The translations under genes were made by a program, and so were the position numbers. Positions 53,301 through 61,260 of a stretch of 64,000 nucleotides of DNA are shown here, piece after piece; within the stretch, counting starts at the first letter, position 1, and every line of letters begins with the position of its first letter. A model generated the notes under the pieces. The model was not told where the DNA came from, ran no database searches, and worked only from the letters and a program-made list of their open reading frames with translations. Source of the DNA: Macquaria australasica (Eukaryota > Chordata > Actinopteri > Centrarchiformes > Percichthyidae); NCBI GenBank assembly GCA_005408345.1, contig SEMN01000135.1, forward strand, positions 62,001 to 126,000, in the 5' to 3' direction.

Positions 53301-56300
53301 AAATGTGCAGCGCTACAAAGGAAAGGGATGACTTAAAGGCCAAGTTGGGGGCTGAGGAGGAAAGAAGCAATGATTTGGAGTCTAAGATCAGTATGATGAA
53401 GAAAAGGTTGCAATCGCTAGAGACCATAGAAAGAGAATTCCTGAGAAACAAAGCTAAAGAGGAGCACATCAAAACACCAATTGCTAACCGCTTCCAGCAA
53501 GAAGACAACAAAGTAAAGGACTTGACGCAGGAGGTTGAACGCCTCAGACGCAAATTAAAGGACATGAAGGTGGTAGAAGGTGACCTCTTAAAAACAGAGG
53601 AGTTTGAATCACTGGAGAAAAGATTCACCAATGAACAAGAGAAAGCTAAAGTCTTGATGGAGGAGCTGGAAATATCCAGAAAAGAACTTTCAAAGTACCA
53701 ACTGGCTGAAAAGAAAGAGTGCAATCAAGAGCATGTTCTTTATAAACGCTTGAAGGAGGAGGAGGCAAAGTCTAGTCATTTGACTAGAGAAGTAGCAGCT
53801 CTGAAAGAGAAGATTCATGAATACATGGGAACAGAGGAGTCCATTTGCTGCATGAAAACTGACCACTCTACACTGCAAAGAAAACTGACCCAGCAGGAGG
53901 TCAGAAACAAAGAACTGGCCAGAGAAATGGAGACACTAACGAGAGAGCTTGAGAGATACAGACGCTTTAGCAAAAGTCTTCGCCCTGGCATGAATGGAAG
54001 GCGCTTTTCAGACCTTCATGTTTCCACCAAGGAAGTTCAGACGGAGCCACTTGACGTCGTGTCTCCCAACTGTAAGACAATGGCACCACTGGAACGTGCT
54101 GTGGTGAACGGGAAGCTGTACAATGAGAGCGAACCTGAAGATAATGCAAATTACAGCAACGAGCTTCAGCTCACCAAATGCAGCCCCTCTCTTATCAATA
54201 ACGTAAATAATCTAAACAACAACTTGAGAAGAGCCCGAGTCCCGTTCCTTAAAAACAAAGACACACCCCATCAGGTGAATGGTAAAGTGCAACCACGGCA
54301 GAATGGCAACCATGTTCAGCCTGGAGATGTTGTGTTGACCCACAGTCCTGGGCAGCCTCTGCACATTAAAGTTACTCCTGACCACGGACATAACACAGCA
54401 ATGCTAGAGATCACCAGCCCGACCACAGAAAACACCCAGTCATTCACCAGCACTGCCGTCATACCCACAAGTGGAGGTCCACCCAAACAGAGAATTACCA
54501 TTATCCAGAATGCTTCCATATCCCCTACTGCAAAATCAATTTCCCCAAAATCCAAAGGTTCCCCAATGACTGACGAACCGTGTTCACCAGATAGGGCCCT
54601 ATCACCTTTCACTATGGCTACATACTCAAGAGCAATGACTCCAGACTCTTGTGGCTCTGTAACACCAGACAGAGCCATGTCACCTATACAAATTGTGTCA
54701 GTCACAACAGGCACCCCTGACAGATCCCTCTCCACGGAGCCAGTAGAGGTTGTTGGAGGGCACGCCGTCTTCCGTGTGACCCCGGAGAGGCAAACCAACT
54801 GGCAGGTCCAGAGGTCTAACAGCTCTGGGCCAAACATCATCACCACAGAGGACAACAAAATCCACATTCACTTAGGGAGCCCCTTCATTCAGAGCATCAG
54901 CACTCCGACGCAAACACTGAGTCCATGCCACACGCCTGGACTCCAGGAGCAAAGGACTCAGGTGCTTGCAAATTGCAGTACTTCTACTGCCAAAGGCAAC
55001 AGCAAAATCACAAGTAGCATCATGATTAAGCCCACCTCCACCCCAATCCAAAGGCCATCACAAATTACAGTAAGTAATGCCTATGACTGACCTGATAACC
55101 ACCAAAACCCTCCATCCCATCCTTTGTTACTGAACCCTACCCATGAGATCCAATACAACCATAGACCCTTATACCCCAACTCTATACCCTGATACATTTA
55201 CATGTCTGTTTTACTTGATTTATTATCTTAAACCAGGGTTTGAATGTTTTCCTTTTTATTTTGGTTGGTTTGCTTGGTTCTGTGTGATTTAGTTCAAACA
55301 ATTGTTTGCCTGCATGAGAAAATAATACCATTTGAAAGCACTAGAAAAATTAGATTTAATTTGACACAACACCAGGTTTTAACTTATGTGCACTTACTGT
55401 ATTGTACTCAGTGGCTAATTTGCCGTGTAGTCAGACTCTTCACACTGATGTATCATACCAGTTTTTATACTTCATATTACACATAATGCATTATGATTAA
55501 GTTGTTAGGTTTTCTGAGAATTAAAGTGTGAAAAAAAAAGTGTTATGTTTTATAGTTTGTCATCCATGCTTGCCAATTTCATTTATTCACTAAATCCAGC
55601 ATGTTTTGAATGTGCAGAATTAAAAATAATCTGAGGAAAATGCGATTAGATTGAAATCAGTTGTTTGATTTGATTTTTGGTGCATGCACAGTAACTTTAT
55701 TACACAGTGTGTAGTCAAAAGATTACAATTCACTTTCTCAGATTTGAACATGAAGACTGTCAACACTTTGTTAGATGTAATTAAATAATACCCAAGTCTG
55801 TCTGAAAAACCTTTGTACTCATACTTCACCAGATTACAAGACAAAGAAACCTCCTGGGATTCTCACATGTGTTCGCTTGCTTGAGTTAAAATCATAGGCT
55901 GATGTCATAGTTTCTTCTTACTTCCAGAGCACAGAAACTCAGTGACCAAGAATGAAAACCAGCGTGATGTGAACTTGGTATTCTTTTAAATGATACAACG
56001 GAAACTCTCCTGGAAACCTTTAAACCTCAAAGTGGTGCTCCATAACGCTGCTGTTGGAGGTGAATCTATTTTGAAAAGAGCAAGTTTTGTACAGTTATAG
56101 TTGCTCTTCTCCACTGGACTTTCATATATCACTAAATTATGAATAGGATAGTAGATTACTGAAACATGGTTACAATTCAGTGGATAATGAAAACATTAAA
56201 GACATTTAAAACTTTCAATTATCTTCTTCCTTGAATGCACCAGACAGTGTAAAGGGTGTTCACTAGATTAGATCACAAGACAAATTGATCTCTCTCTGGT

Positions 56301-57710
56301 CCTCAGTGACAAACTAAATTAGCAGCAGATCAAGACAGTGGTTATCAAGTTTACTTTGACCATCATCCACCATGTTGAGCTGTCTTTGAGCAAGACGCAC
56401 TATCACTACTGGATGTTGGGGCGCTGCTCTGAAAATGACATTGTTGATCCATCTGGAATGGGCATAGTATTGCAAAGCAAATCAAATCTTTCAGTGCTGG
56501 AGAGCAAGAGAAAAAGTTGCCCATTTCTGAAAGCGCTGCCACCGAATACTGCACCCCAGGAAACACACTGTAAACATCAAAAAGCCCCTTCAGAAAACCT
56601 GATACAATGTCTGGGTCTCAGAAACACTAATGTATTTGTTGATAGCTTAACCTCAGTGGTGATTTAGCAGAAAGTCTTACTTAGCTTGCTATTCATTGGG
56701 TAGTAACCCAAAACGTCTGTTTTATTTTGCTTTCTCACATGAATCACGTCCTATGAAATGAGTCATCACAAATGTTTCTCCATGTATATGCATTCTTCTA
56801 CATGTGGTTTTATGTGCCCACAGTGGAAACATTACCACATACAGTACGTGCGATTCATTTAAATCAAATCTGTACTGAAGGTCAGAACAAGATGATGAGC
56901 GGAAGGAGACTGAAAAACAGGAATGGATGTGGGAGAGGAAGAGAGAGGACAGAGTGGGGAGGATGTGGGATGATTTTCTCTGGTGCGGTTCATTAATGTC
57001 ATGTCTCAATACAAAGCTAATGTTAAAAAAAACATCTTAAAGAGAGAAGAATTGCCAAAGAATAGCAAAATAGTTCTTGCTTTGAATCAAAGTAAGAATC
57101 TAAGTCATAATAAGAGTAAATTAAGTATTGAATATGTAATGTGCCCATTAACCATTAAGAATGGATGCAGAGTAAGTTGATACGCACTGTATATATCTGG
57201 GGATTATGTGTGTGTGTTTACAGACACTGGCAGGCCGTCTTGTTGGTACAGTATATCAACAAAAGCTGGCATACTTTGCTTCATACTCATCCAGAATGCA
57301 TATTTAGCTCAAGATCAAGCCACTATTGTGAGGAATCTAACAATACTGGCACCAAACATGTCAGCAAATTGTCCCCAGGCTCAGTTCAGGATAGTTGTCC
57401 AAAGACATGTAAAAAAAAAATCACTTGGTCCAGGTTAAAAGACAGATTTGAGATGCTCCATTCATCTTCTTATCAGTCAGGTCCATCCTACTTCCTCCTT
57501 TCCTAAAGTCTTACATTTTCCAAAAATCACAGACAAAAGATCAGAGCTTGAATTAGATGCAACATTGCTCTTTAATGGAACAAACAGGCAGACGGATATC
57601 TTTGTGGTGGACAGAGCTGAGGGCTGATAAATTCTCCAAAACACTATGAAGCAAGTCCTCAGTGTCATTTAGACAGCTGTTGCAAGGAAAGTGCAGAACC
57701 CCAACCCAGG

Positions 57711-57763
<53 letters not shown>

Positions 57764-60580
57764 CAGTGTGACAACGAGGAGATGATTAAATCAAGCATTA
57801 AATTGAATGAGTGTGAAGGAGCACAGCTGGAGAAACCGGATCCAAAGCAGTCTGGGCGCAATGAAATGATGCAGGGGCTAAACAAGATGCTATTCATTAG
57901 ACCACTACTTGAGAAAGCATCCAGCAGCTGGGATTGCTGTCTGCGGCCTCAATTACCCCCTGACTCACTTTAGACTTACTTGATTCATAAACTGCACTCA
58001 TCTGGTTCAGCCAAGGAAGACAGACCTGCAAATGGTATCCCTGCCAGACTGATAAAATGAGTATCAAGTGACGTGCTGGAAGCCAAAGGGTGTTTCATTG
58101 AAAAGCCTACAGTGATGCTTGCTTCTGTTGGCTTAGAATGAGGTTGTAATCACACTAAACTCACAATGATACTGCTGATTAACAGCAGCATTTTTGGGGG
58201 GTGAAATAAAACATCAAAAACACCAAACATCGTGATGTAATTTTAAACAGTCAGCTACTGATGTGAATCAAGTGCAGCCAAGAGAGTCTAATTACCACAC
58301 TACATGCCAGAAAGACAAGTTGTGTTATCACACTGCAGGCGGGAGTGGATTTCCTCGTTTTAGCCCACAATGATAATAATCGCAGAGGAATTTGCTCACC
58401 TTGACCGATAGGCACAATAAAACCAGGGGAGTGCTATTAACAGTAGTATGGGGGCTTTCTCTAAACAAAAGGCTTCATGCTGCGTGTGAGAGGGTAGACA
58501 CTGTGAAAGTAGCCTCTCTCTCACACCAAAACAAACCTCGTGTTTGGTTGCCATGGAAACAGCCACGCTGGTATTGCAGAGTGCATTGGAAGAGGAAGTA
58601 CTTAGTTGAACTCCTGCTGCACTGCTGATATACGAGGGAACAAAGCCGCACATTATGGCCTCTTTCCATGTAAAATCAACAACACTCCCATGTCGTGGAG
58701 CCCATACAGATTTTCTGGCCCATTAGCTCTGTTGAAGCATAGGCCCTACTTATTCTGAAATTTATACCCCGTATGAATATTTAAGGATGTAGTTCACTGC
58801 AGATTTTTGTTAATTCTCAAAAACCTCAAGCCACACATGAATATTATCCAAGTACTTTTCTCAATTCCCAGTGAGAGGTTTTGTGTTCAGTGTGTTGCTT
58901 AGGAATAAAGTCAGTGGGTCTGATGAAACTCATGGAAATACTGAAAAGTTTCAGTTTCACTCAGCTGCAGAAATGTAGACTGGATCGACAACACATTTTG
59001 TCAAAGAGGTAGCTTCAACTTCTGACTTTAATTAACACTCCTGCTGAAAACTTGAAAAGAAGTCTCTGTTGTAAAATGCTTTTTATATACAGATATCTAA
59101 AATGCTGCAGCAATCAAATAGATTATTTGTGGTGGTGCACAAGCACAAGCACATTTTGCAAATTGCAATTACCTTCTGCAAAAGTAGGTGTTGAGGAAAT
59201 GGAAGAACCAAGCTGTGATGTTGTGACTGAAAATGAAACTATGTGCCAATTAAATCCCTTGATAACTTTGAAGACAATAATTGCTGCTGACCATTGCTTT
59301 AGAGTAAATTAGTGTCTGGAGCAGTCAAACCATGAGCTTGAAAAGACGTAGAGAGACTCAGACATCTGGCTGTTCATCTGTCTGGATGCTCAGAGATTTT
59401 AAAGATTCTTAAAATTCTTAAAAGTGTCATTTATAGAGCTAATTTAGAAATATAGAGACAGAAATACAATATAAAGACAAGAAATATGAAGGAACATTTT
59501 CAGAAAAGGACAACATCCTAGAAACATGAAGTGTCTACTGCATTAGATGACAGCGAGTGTGGTTACACGCACAAAGTACTTTGGATAATTGCGGTTCATG
59601 TATGAGACGTTTATATAAATCACTGTATCCTGCAGTACACAAAACATACTAAAAATGAAAGAGGAGCATATATGGCTCAGTATGCTAGCTGTTGCTGAGG
59701 TTACTCATAATCGTGGAAACATCTTATCAGAGTTACTGTAAACAGGAAATGATCTCTACTGTACAAGGACCGATCCAAAAGTGATGTACCTCAGTATCCT
59801 GGCACACTGCTGCGCATGTAAACACACTGATTGAAAGGTGATTGCACATTAAGCGGAGCAGTAAGTTGTTTAAGAATCTGAGAAATGTGATGTTTCCCAA
59901 GATCTTTCCTTTTCTTGTTTGCAGATTGTTCTGCAAAAGTCAAACACTGGTTTCTAAGCAAGAAACTCACACTTACATCGGCAAGGCAGCATGTTATGCA
60001 TGTCCATAGATGGCAGAAGCCTCCTTTTCACCGGGAACAGAAGATTAAAATCTTAATTACAATTTAAGAATGAGTTATTATGACCAAAAAACAGACAAAG
60101 CCAAAGTGCACTGTGGTCCTTCTGTTCATAAAATATGATTTGATATCATCTAGTGGCCATTATCAGTATTGCATCACATCTTGACTGAATCAAAATCTCT
60201 TGCGCATATAACCCTCTCCTGTACACTGTATATCTCATTTTCTCCCCCTTCTTCCTCATTTCCTTTGCTGTATGTCACAGTGCGGTCTTTGAAACTACAG
60301 TATCACCACTCTTTGTCAGACTTTACTTCACTGTTTGTCTACGTTTTTCCCACAGATCCCTCTAGAAGCATTCCGACGACCAGGACCGACAAGAATCCCC
60401 AAACCGAAGGGCTACAGCTCCCAGAAAGGGACAAACAGCACGGCAGTAAACGTGGGACTGCAGAACAGGAGTCAGCCGCCACAGACTCATCTAGCCACTG
60501 GGAAAGAGCAGCCCATACACACTCCTGCAGCACACAACAACAACAACAACAACCCACATCTGGTGAACCGCAGACTGTGA
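17445..60580 (+). CDS. filip1l: Filamin A-interacting protein 1-like (FILIP1L), whole gene span, five coding exons
   Basis: Joining 17445-17774, 18383-18556, 18670-18848, 52240-55069 and 60356-60580 keeps one frame and gives 1245 residues; human FILIP1L is about 1135 and FILIP1 about 1213. An Arg/Ser-rich and Gly-Ser N-terminus is followed by a CortBP2-type region (about residues 90-270), a coiled coil to about residue 800, and a disordered Ser/Thr-Pro tail. 'DLALLEAKYGFVTPQKVLQA' and 'PLERAVVNGKLYNESE' match FILIP1L rather than FILIP1, by recall. The family is cytoplasmic and cytoskeleton-associated. FILIP1 binds filamin A and promotes its loss, and FILIP1L restrains cell migration and angiogenesis. 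The fish role is inferred from this. Introns are 608 bp, 113 bp, 33.4 kb and 5.3 kb. Confidence 0.93.
17775..18382 (+). other. filip1l: filip1l intron 1 (608 bp)
   Basis: It starts gtaatc and ends in a C-rich tract 'ttcccccca' before 'caacag'. Open reading continues past the donor for about 58 codons before a stop, but those residues show no family similarity. Nothing else is seen inside. Confidence 0.85.
18383..18556 (+). CDS. filip1l: filip1l coding exon 2
   Basis: 58 codons (residues 111-168), phase 0 at both ends, bounded by 'caacag|gcc' and 'gaagag|gtaaca'. It carries the core of the CortBP2-type domain. '[20 protein letters not shown]' and 'YGFVTPQKVLQALQRD' are nearly unchanged from human FILIP1L as I recall it, and the exon closes with 'QEDIYEKPMEE'. 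This is the most diagnostic segment for FILIP1L against its paralogue FILIP1. Confidence 0.94.
18557..18669 (+). other. filip1l: filip1l intron 2 (113 bp)
   Basis: A short intron with donor gtaaca and acceptor 'cccccttccacag'. It contains in-frame stops. Confidence 0.9.
18670..18848 (+). CDS. filip1l: filip1l coding exon 3
   Basis: 59 codons plus two bases (residues 169-227 and part of Arg228), ending in phase 2. The sequence runs from 'LDKLVEKQRETHRRMLEQLL' to 'KSDEFTNLLEQERER', a charged helix leading into the main coiled coil. The phase-2 end 'cgcgagag|gtcagt' joins the G at 52240 to restore Arg, giving 'QERERLKLFIDQEKAY' across the junction, as in other FILIP family members. The exon end and donor are involved in a 25-bp tandem duplication. 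Confidence 0.93.
18841..18903 (+). repeat. 25-bp tandem duplication across the exon 3 splice donor
   Basis: The octamer 'cgcgagag' that ends exon 3 at 18848 recurs at the ends of two following 25-bp units, 18849-18873 and 18874-18898. The units differ at only one base, g versus c at the first position. Only the first junction reads 'gag|gtcagt'. The second reads 'gagctcagt' and has no GT. The third reads 'gagctcag|gtagtc', a possible cryptic donor. Using that donor would run into an in-frame stop at about 18883, so only the first donor is productive. Confidence 0.9.
20465..20835 (+). repeat. Dispersed teleost repeat
   Basis: Same family and orientation as 12547-12917. Shared blocks include 'ggctctctagggatg', 'gatggattgccatgaagtt' and 'agacattcatggtccccaga'. 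A second, partial round of the 'acagacattcatg' block follows at 20698-20711, so the copy may contain an internal duplication. Confidence 0.65.
21136..21156. repeat. Short (CA)n microsatellite
   Basis: About ten CA units. A second short CA run lies at about 21221-21230. Confidence 0.8.
22480..22545. repeat. Fragment of inverted-repeat MITE (right end)
   Basis: 'aagaaagcgaataagcatat' and 'ttcacaaaatgttaaa' match the right terminus of the family at 10995-11256 and 45282-45677. The remaining parts of the element are not evident. Confidence 0.5.
24270..24360 (+). repeat. Fragment of a dispersed teleost repeat with a (TA)n tract
   Basis: 'aaaggataggttcacttttt' followed by 'caagtctatcttaaaacaa' is a wording I recognise from abundant teleost dispersed repeats. 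It is followed by a TA run at 24338-24355. Class and right boundary are not determined. Confidence 0.45.
26654..27205. repeat. Palindromic 'acttaagtac' teleost repeat
   Basis: The left end 'cagtagtggaaagtaactaa' and 'gtacatttacaagtac' are the complement of the right end at 50235-50261. The right part 'gtactttttacttttgatac' and 'ggactttacttaaaggatgt' match the opposite arm in the copy at 45678-45895. No coding capacity is present. Confidence 0.7.
29150..29700. other. Unique, more GC-rich intronic segment
   Basis: In contrast to the AT-rich flanks, this segment is richer in GC and lacks recognisable repeats or plausible splice pairs. A 103-codon open frame at 29298-29609 has no recognisable domain. 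It may be regulatory, but nothing in the sequence proves this. Confidence 0.25.
29858..30359. mobile_element. Non-autonomous DNA transposon with ~40-bp terminal inverted repeats
   Basis: The left end 'aacacttcacttaaaccctc' continuing 'ctatttagcattta' is mirrored at the right end. Read from the other strand, the right end is 'aacactttattttaaaccct' continuing 'cttatttagcattta'. The 502-bp element has no open frame. It appears to hold a foreign block at about 30160-30240 ('cttcccgagctttcagccac', 'ccttcgtcagcggg'). A TA dinucleotide at each edge would fit a Tc1/mariner-like target, but this is only suggestive. Confidence 0.75.
31100..31375. mobile_element. Dispersed inverted-repeat MITE copy
   Basis: The core 'ccagtctttatgctaagcta' and the right arm 'ggctgtagcttcatatttaa' with 'gacagtggtat' match the copy at 45282-45677. 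It also carries 'gttacctttagacagagccg', shared with 11095-11115. The left arm is poorly preserved. Confidence 0.65.
32245..32288 (+). other. Candidate 44-nt alternative exon (weak)
   Basis: A good acceptor ('ttccctcctcgcag') and a donor ('ct|gtaagg') bracket 44 nt open in one frame, reading IRCKVLEMIDEKAF. The exit phase (2) fits the filip1l exon at 52240, so a product entering the giant exon in frame is possible. The ATG at 32269 would give a start of MIDEKAF joined to LLKLFIDQEK. The donor has poor -1/-2 bases and I recall no homologue with this start. It may be chance. Confidence 0.15.
36660..36790 (+). repeat. Purine-rich (GA/GGA) low-complexity tract
   Basis: The + strand is almost entirely purine from about 36700 to 36785. 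Open frames on both strands here are low-complexity artefacts rich in Arg/Glu/Lys or Ser/Leu/Phe. Confidence 0.8.
40660..40865 (+). repeat. Purine-rich (GA-rich) low-complexity tract
   Basis: A run of 'gagagac', 'gaaac' and 'gagggaga'-type units produces overlapping 130-codon artefact frames on the two strands. No domain or splice structure supports a gene. Confidence 0.75.
40975..41072 (+). other. Candidate orphan exon with B-box-like zinc motif (weak)
   Basis: 98 nt between 'gtgtacag' and 'gagagg|gtgagt' encode 'ARPGLVCDGCSEVVCLMC' followed by 'NRNHTKHRITLSGE'. The spacing C-x2-C-x4-C-x2-C-x3-H-x2-H resembles the second half of a TRIM-type B-box 2, where the last spacing is usually four or five. 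The acceptor lacks a pyrimidine tract, no neighbouring exon of a TRIM-like gene was found, and the phases (2 in, 1 out) do not fit insertion into filip1l. It could be a relic exon or coincidence. Confidence 0.2.
41329..41381. repeat. Alternating purine-pyrimidine tract with (CA)n
   Basis: 53 bp of unbroken purine-pyrimidine alternation, beginning 'gtgcgcgtgcgcgcgc' and continuing as about 19 CA units. GC-alternating blocks next to CA runs are classic Z-DNA-forming sequence; formation in vivo is inference. Confidence 0.9.
42262..42426 (-). mobile_element. Degenerate tRNA-derived SINE-like element
   Basis: On the - strand the element starts with 'gcttgtggcctagtggttaa', containing an A-box-like 'tggcctagtgg'. 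About 40 bases later it reads 'agtttgatactg', a B-box-like block resembling ggttcgaatcc. It then runs into a body with 'ttgcatatcat' and 'cactgtccaataaaga', known to me from abundant teleost repeats. The pol III boxes are degenerate and the secondary structure is not that of a functional tRNA. Confidence 0.6.
45037..45281. repeat. Left half of an interrupted palindromic 'acttaagtac' repeat
   Basis: It begins 'accagtagcagaaagc', followed after an A-run by 'gtacttaagtgaaatt', which matches the terminus seen at 26654. The element breaks off at 45281 where a different transposon starts, and resumes at 45678. Confidence 0.65.
45282..45677. mobile_element. Complete palindromic MITE nested in another repeat
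   Basis: A 396-bp element with long complementary arms. The left arm includes 'ttaaggaaatagtccaacg' and 'gaaagttagatgaaaagatc'. The right arm, read from the opposite strand, gives 'ttaagaaaatcatttgaca' and 'gagagttagatgagaagatg'. The inner pair 'agcataaagactggaa' and 'ttccagtctttatgct' is exactly complementary. No open frame is present. Partial copies lie at 130-215, 10995-11256, 22480-22545 and 31100-31375, so this is the best reference copy in the window. Confidence 0.85.
45678..45895. repeat. Right half of the interrupted palindromic 'acttaagtac' repeat
   Basis: 'gtgcttttacttttgatact' and 'ggatctgaatacttcc' match the right arm of the copies at 26654-27205 and, reversed, 49814. Together with 45037-45281 it forms one element split by the transposon at 45282-45677. 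Confidence 0.65.
46536..46545 (+). promoter_or_regulatory. Perfect CArG box (serum response factor site) in intron 3
   Basis: CCATATAAGG fits the SRF consensus CC(A/T)6GG exactly and also contains a TATA-like core. It lies 5.7 kb upstream of the giant filip1l exon. About 190 bp downstream is a possible donor 'ggcacag|gtaggc' at 46733/46734, so a first exon at roughly 46570-46733 is conceivable. FILIP1L acts in actin-rich cells, which makes SRF control reasonable, but there is no direct proof of a promoter. Confidence 0.4.
49814..50261. repeat. Complete palindromic 'acttaagtac' teleost repeat
   Basis: It starts 'ctgtggaagaagtactcaga' and ends 'tactttctatcactgc'. The last arm contains 'gtacttgagtaaatgtactt', the complement of the left end seen at 26654. 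It is AT-rich, non-coding, with complementary ends, and is the second-best reference copy in the window. Confidence 0.75.
52240..55069 (+). CDS. filip1l: filip1l coding exon 4, giant coiled-coil exon
   Basis: One base completing Arg228 plus 943 codons (residues 229-1171), from 'tttttacag|g' to 'attaca|gtaagt'. Residues 229 to about 800 are a continuous Glu/Lys/Leu heptad coiled coil. It has two related modules 258 residues apart, 'LTKLKSFALMVVDEQQRL' at 258 and 'LTKLKTLTVMLVDERKAM' at 516. 'SLRPGMNGRR' (about 807-816) marks the coil end. The tail holds 'GQPLHIKVTPDH' (about 931-942), a Ser/Thr-Pro cluster (about 1009-1050) with repeated SPDR/TPDR units, and 'TTEDNKIHIHLGSPF' (about 1096-1110). 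Open frames on the opposite strand are shadows of coiled-coil codon bias. Confidence 0.96.
52355..52357 (+). other. filip1l: Internal start codon (Met267) for a possible short isoform
   Basis: This is the first ATG of any frame in exon 4, and it is in the coding frame, opening 'MVVDEQQRLTEQ'. A transcript starting in intron 3 and splicing to 52240 without its own ATG would therefore begin here. It would give 979 residues with the last exon, or 911 with the retained-intron end. From recall, a human short FILIP1L isoform (formerly DOC-1, about 893 residues) begins at the equivalent Met. Confidence 0.5.
55070..55090 (+). CDS. filip1l: Alternative filip1l C-terminus by read-through of the exon 4 donor
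   Basis: If the donor at 55070 is not used, translation adds VSNAYD and stops at 55088-55090, giving 1177 residues. The human 1135-residue form, as I recall it, also continues after 'SQIT' with V and a short unique tail, which fits reading through a GT donor. This alternative end may therefore be ancestral. An ATTAAA at about 56197, or a site further on, could serve as its poly(A) signal, but I cannot choose. Confidence 0.45.
   Translation, partial: VSNAYD
57715..57760. repeat. (CA)n microsatellite
   Basis: About 23 CA units without interruption. It generates a Thr-His artefact frame on + and a Cys-Val frame on -. Confidence 0.96.
60356..60580 (+). CDS. filip1l: filip1l coding exon 5 (last)
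   Basis: 74 codons and a TGA (residues 1172-1245), entered in phase 0. It opens 'IPLEAFRRPGPTRIPKPKGY'. The PTRIP core matches the C-terminal exon of human FILIP1 as I recall it ('PTPTRIPMSK'), which supports this as a genuine family exon. The remainder is basic, Gln/Asn-rich and probably disordered, with a six-Asn run encoded by a pure (AAC)6 at 60536-60553, likely to vary in length. Confidence 0.85.
   Translation: MPLEAFRRPGPTRIPKPKGYSSQKGTNSTAVNVGLQNRSQPPQTHLATGKEQPIHTPAAHNNNNNNPHLVNRRL
60536..60553 (+). repeat. filip1l: (AAC)6 coding trinucleotide repeat
   Basis: Six identical AAC codons encode poly-Asn near the C-terminus of filip1l. The purity of the repeat suggests recent expansion or slippage. 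Confidence 0.85.
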
Positions 60581-60865
60581 TATCAGTGGTTTATTGAAAG
60601 GTTTTTGGGGCAGAGGGTCAGCTTACAGTATATTTCACCAACACCAAAAGCATCCTCATAGTTACTTACAGAATGTCTAAAAATCTAAAAGAAAAAATTA
60701 CAGTAAAATTACAACTGTCATAGTACTGCTTTATTATTTTTTAATCTATAAAATTAGTGTTCCACTATTACCTATTTTTCATCTGTGGTGCTCTGAAGAC
60801 TGCAAAATGCAACTGATTTTTGTGTCAATATCATGTTCAATGTGTACACACTGTATTAGGTGTAA

Positions 60866-60871
60866 AATAAA
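60866..60871 (+). terminator. filip1l: Poly(A) signal AATAAA (proximal)
   Basis: Canonical hexamer 286 bases past the filip1l stop codon. Confidence 0.5.
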
Positions 60872-61231
60872 CATACAAAACATTTTAGAAAGTAGTTCCA
60901 ATGTTCATTTCATATTTACTGTCACAGATTTGTGTGAAGATGTCACTGATCATGTTAAATTAAACTGAATAGTAATGCTACAGAATACAGTAAGTCTGTT
61001 ATATGGTTATGTTGTTTGTATTGTTAGCATTTGTATTGATCTTTAATTACTTTATCTGTTGATACATACAGATAATGACATAGCCGTTTATCCATTTCTA
61101 GGGATGGATCATATGGATATTTTTTAAATAAGTGGCAATAATGTACATAGGTGTATAAGTGATGTGTTGTAATGCAGCTCCTTGATAGTGATGATCTCTA
61201 AAATGTGACATTTGTGTTATTTTTGGTTATC

Positions 61232-61237
61232 AATAAA
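61232..61237 (+). terminator. filip1l: Poly(A) signal AATAAA (distal)
   Basis: Canonical hexamer followed within 35 bases by a T-rich stretch. This is the best candidate for the main filip1l 3' end. Confidence 0.6.
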
Positions 61238-61260
61238 TACTTTTTATACCTGGAACAAGA

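Larger units (their letters stand above)
55070..60355 (+). other. filip1l: filip1l intron 4 (5.3 kb)
   Basis: Donor gtaagt; acceptor 'gtttttcccacag' after a pyrimidine-rich stretch. It contains a (CA)n microsatellite at 57715-57760. No other exon, RNA or complete repeat element is supported. The first part may be 3' UTR in transcripts that do not use the donor. Confidence 0.8.
60581..61260 (+). other. filip1l: filip1l 3' UTR (approximate end)
   Basis: AT-rich sequence following the stop codon. Two canonical AATAAA signals are present at 60866-60871 and 61232-61237. The second is followed by 'tggaacaagatgtctctttttt', a plausible GU/U-rich downstream element. The end is set about 20 bases after the second signal by inference. 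Confidence 0.6.

Noticed and set aside
52543..54867. Long Ser/Leu-rich open frames on the - strand within the filip1l giant exon
   Set aside because: They are antisense shadows of a Glu/Lys/Leu-rich coiled coil: Glu and Lys codons read as Ser, Phe and Leu. They have no domain and no splice context.
17445..60580. Identification of the + strand gene as FILIP1 rather than FILIP1L
   Set aside because: Exon 2 and the segment around PLERAVVNG follow FILIP1L. FILIP1 differs strongly there. Only the short EKAYQ block and the last exon look more FILIP1-like.
60169..60597. 142-codon frame overlapping the last filip1l exon
   Set aside because: It reads the exon in the wrong frame. The family-matching frame (IPLEAFRRPGPTRIP) starts at 60356 and is entered in phase from exon 4.
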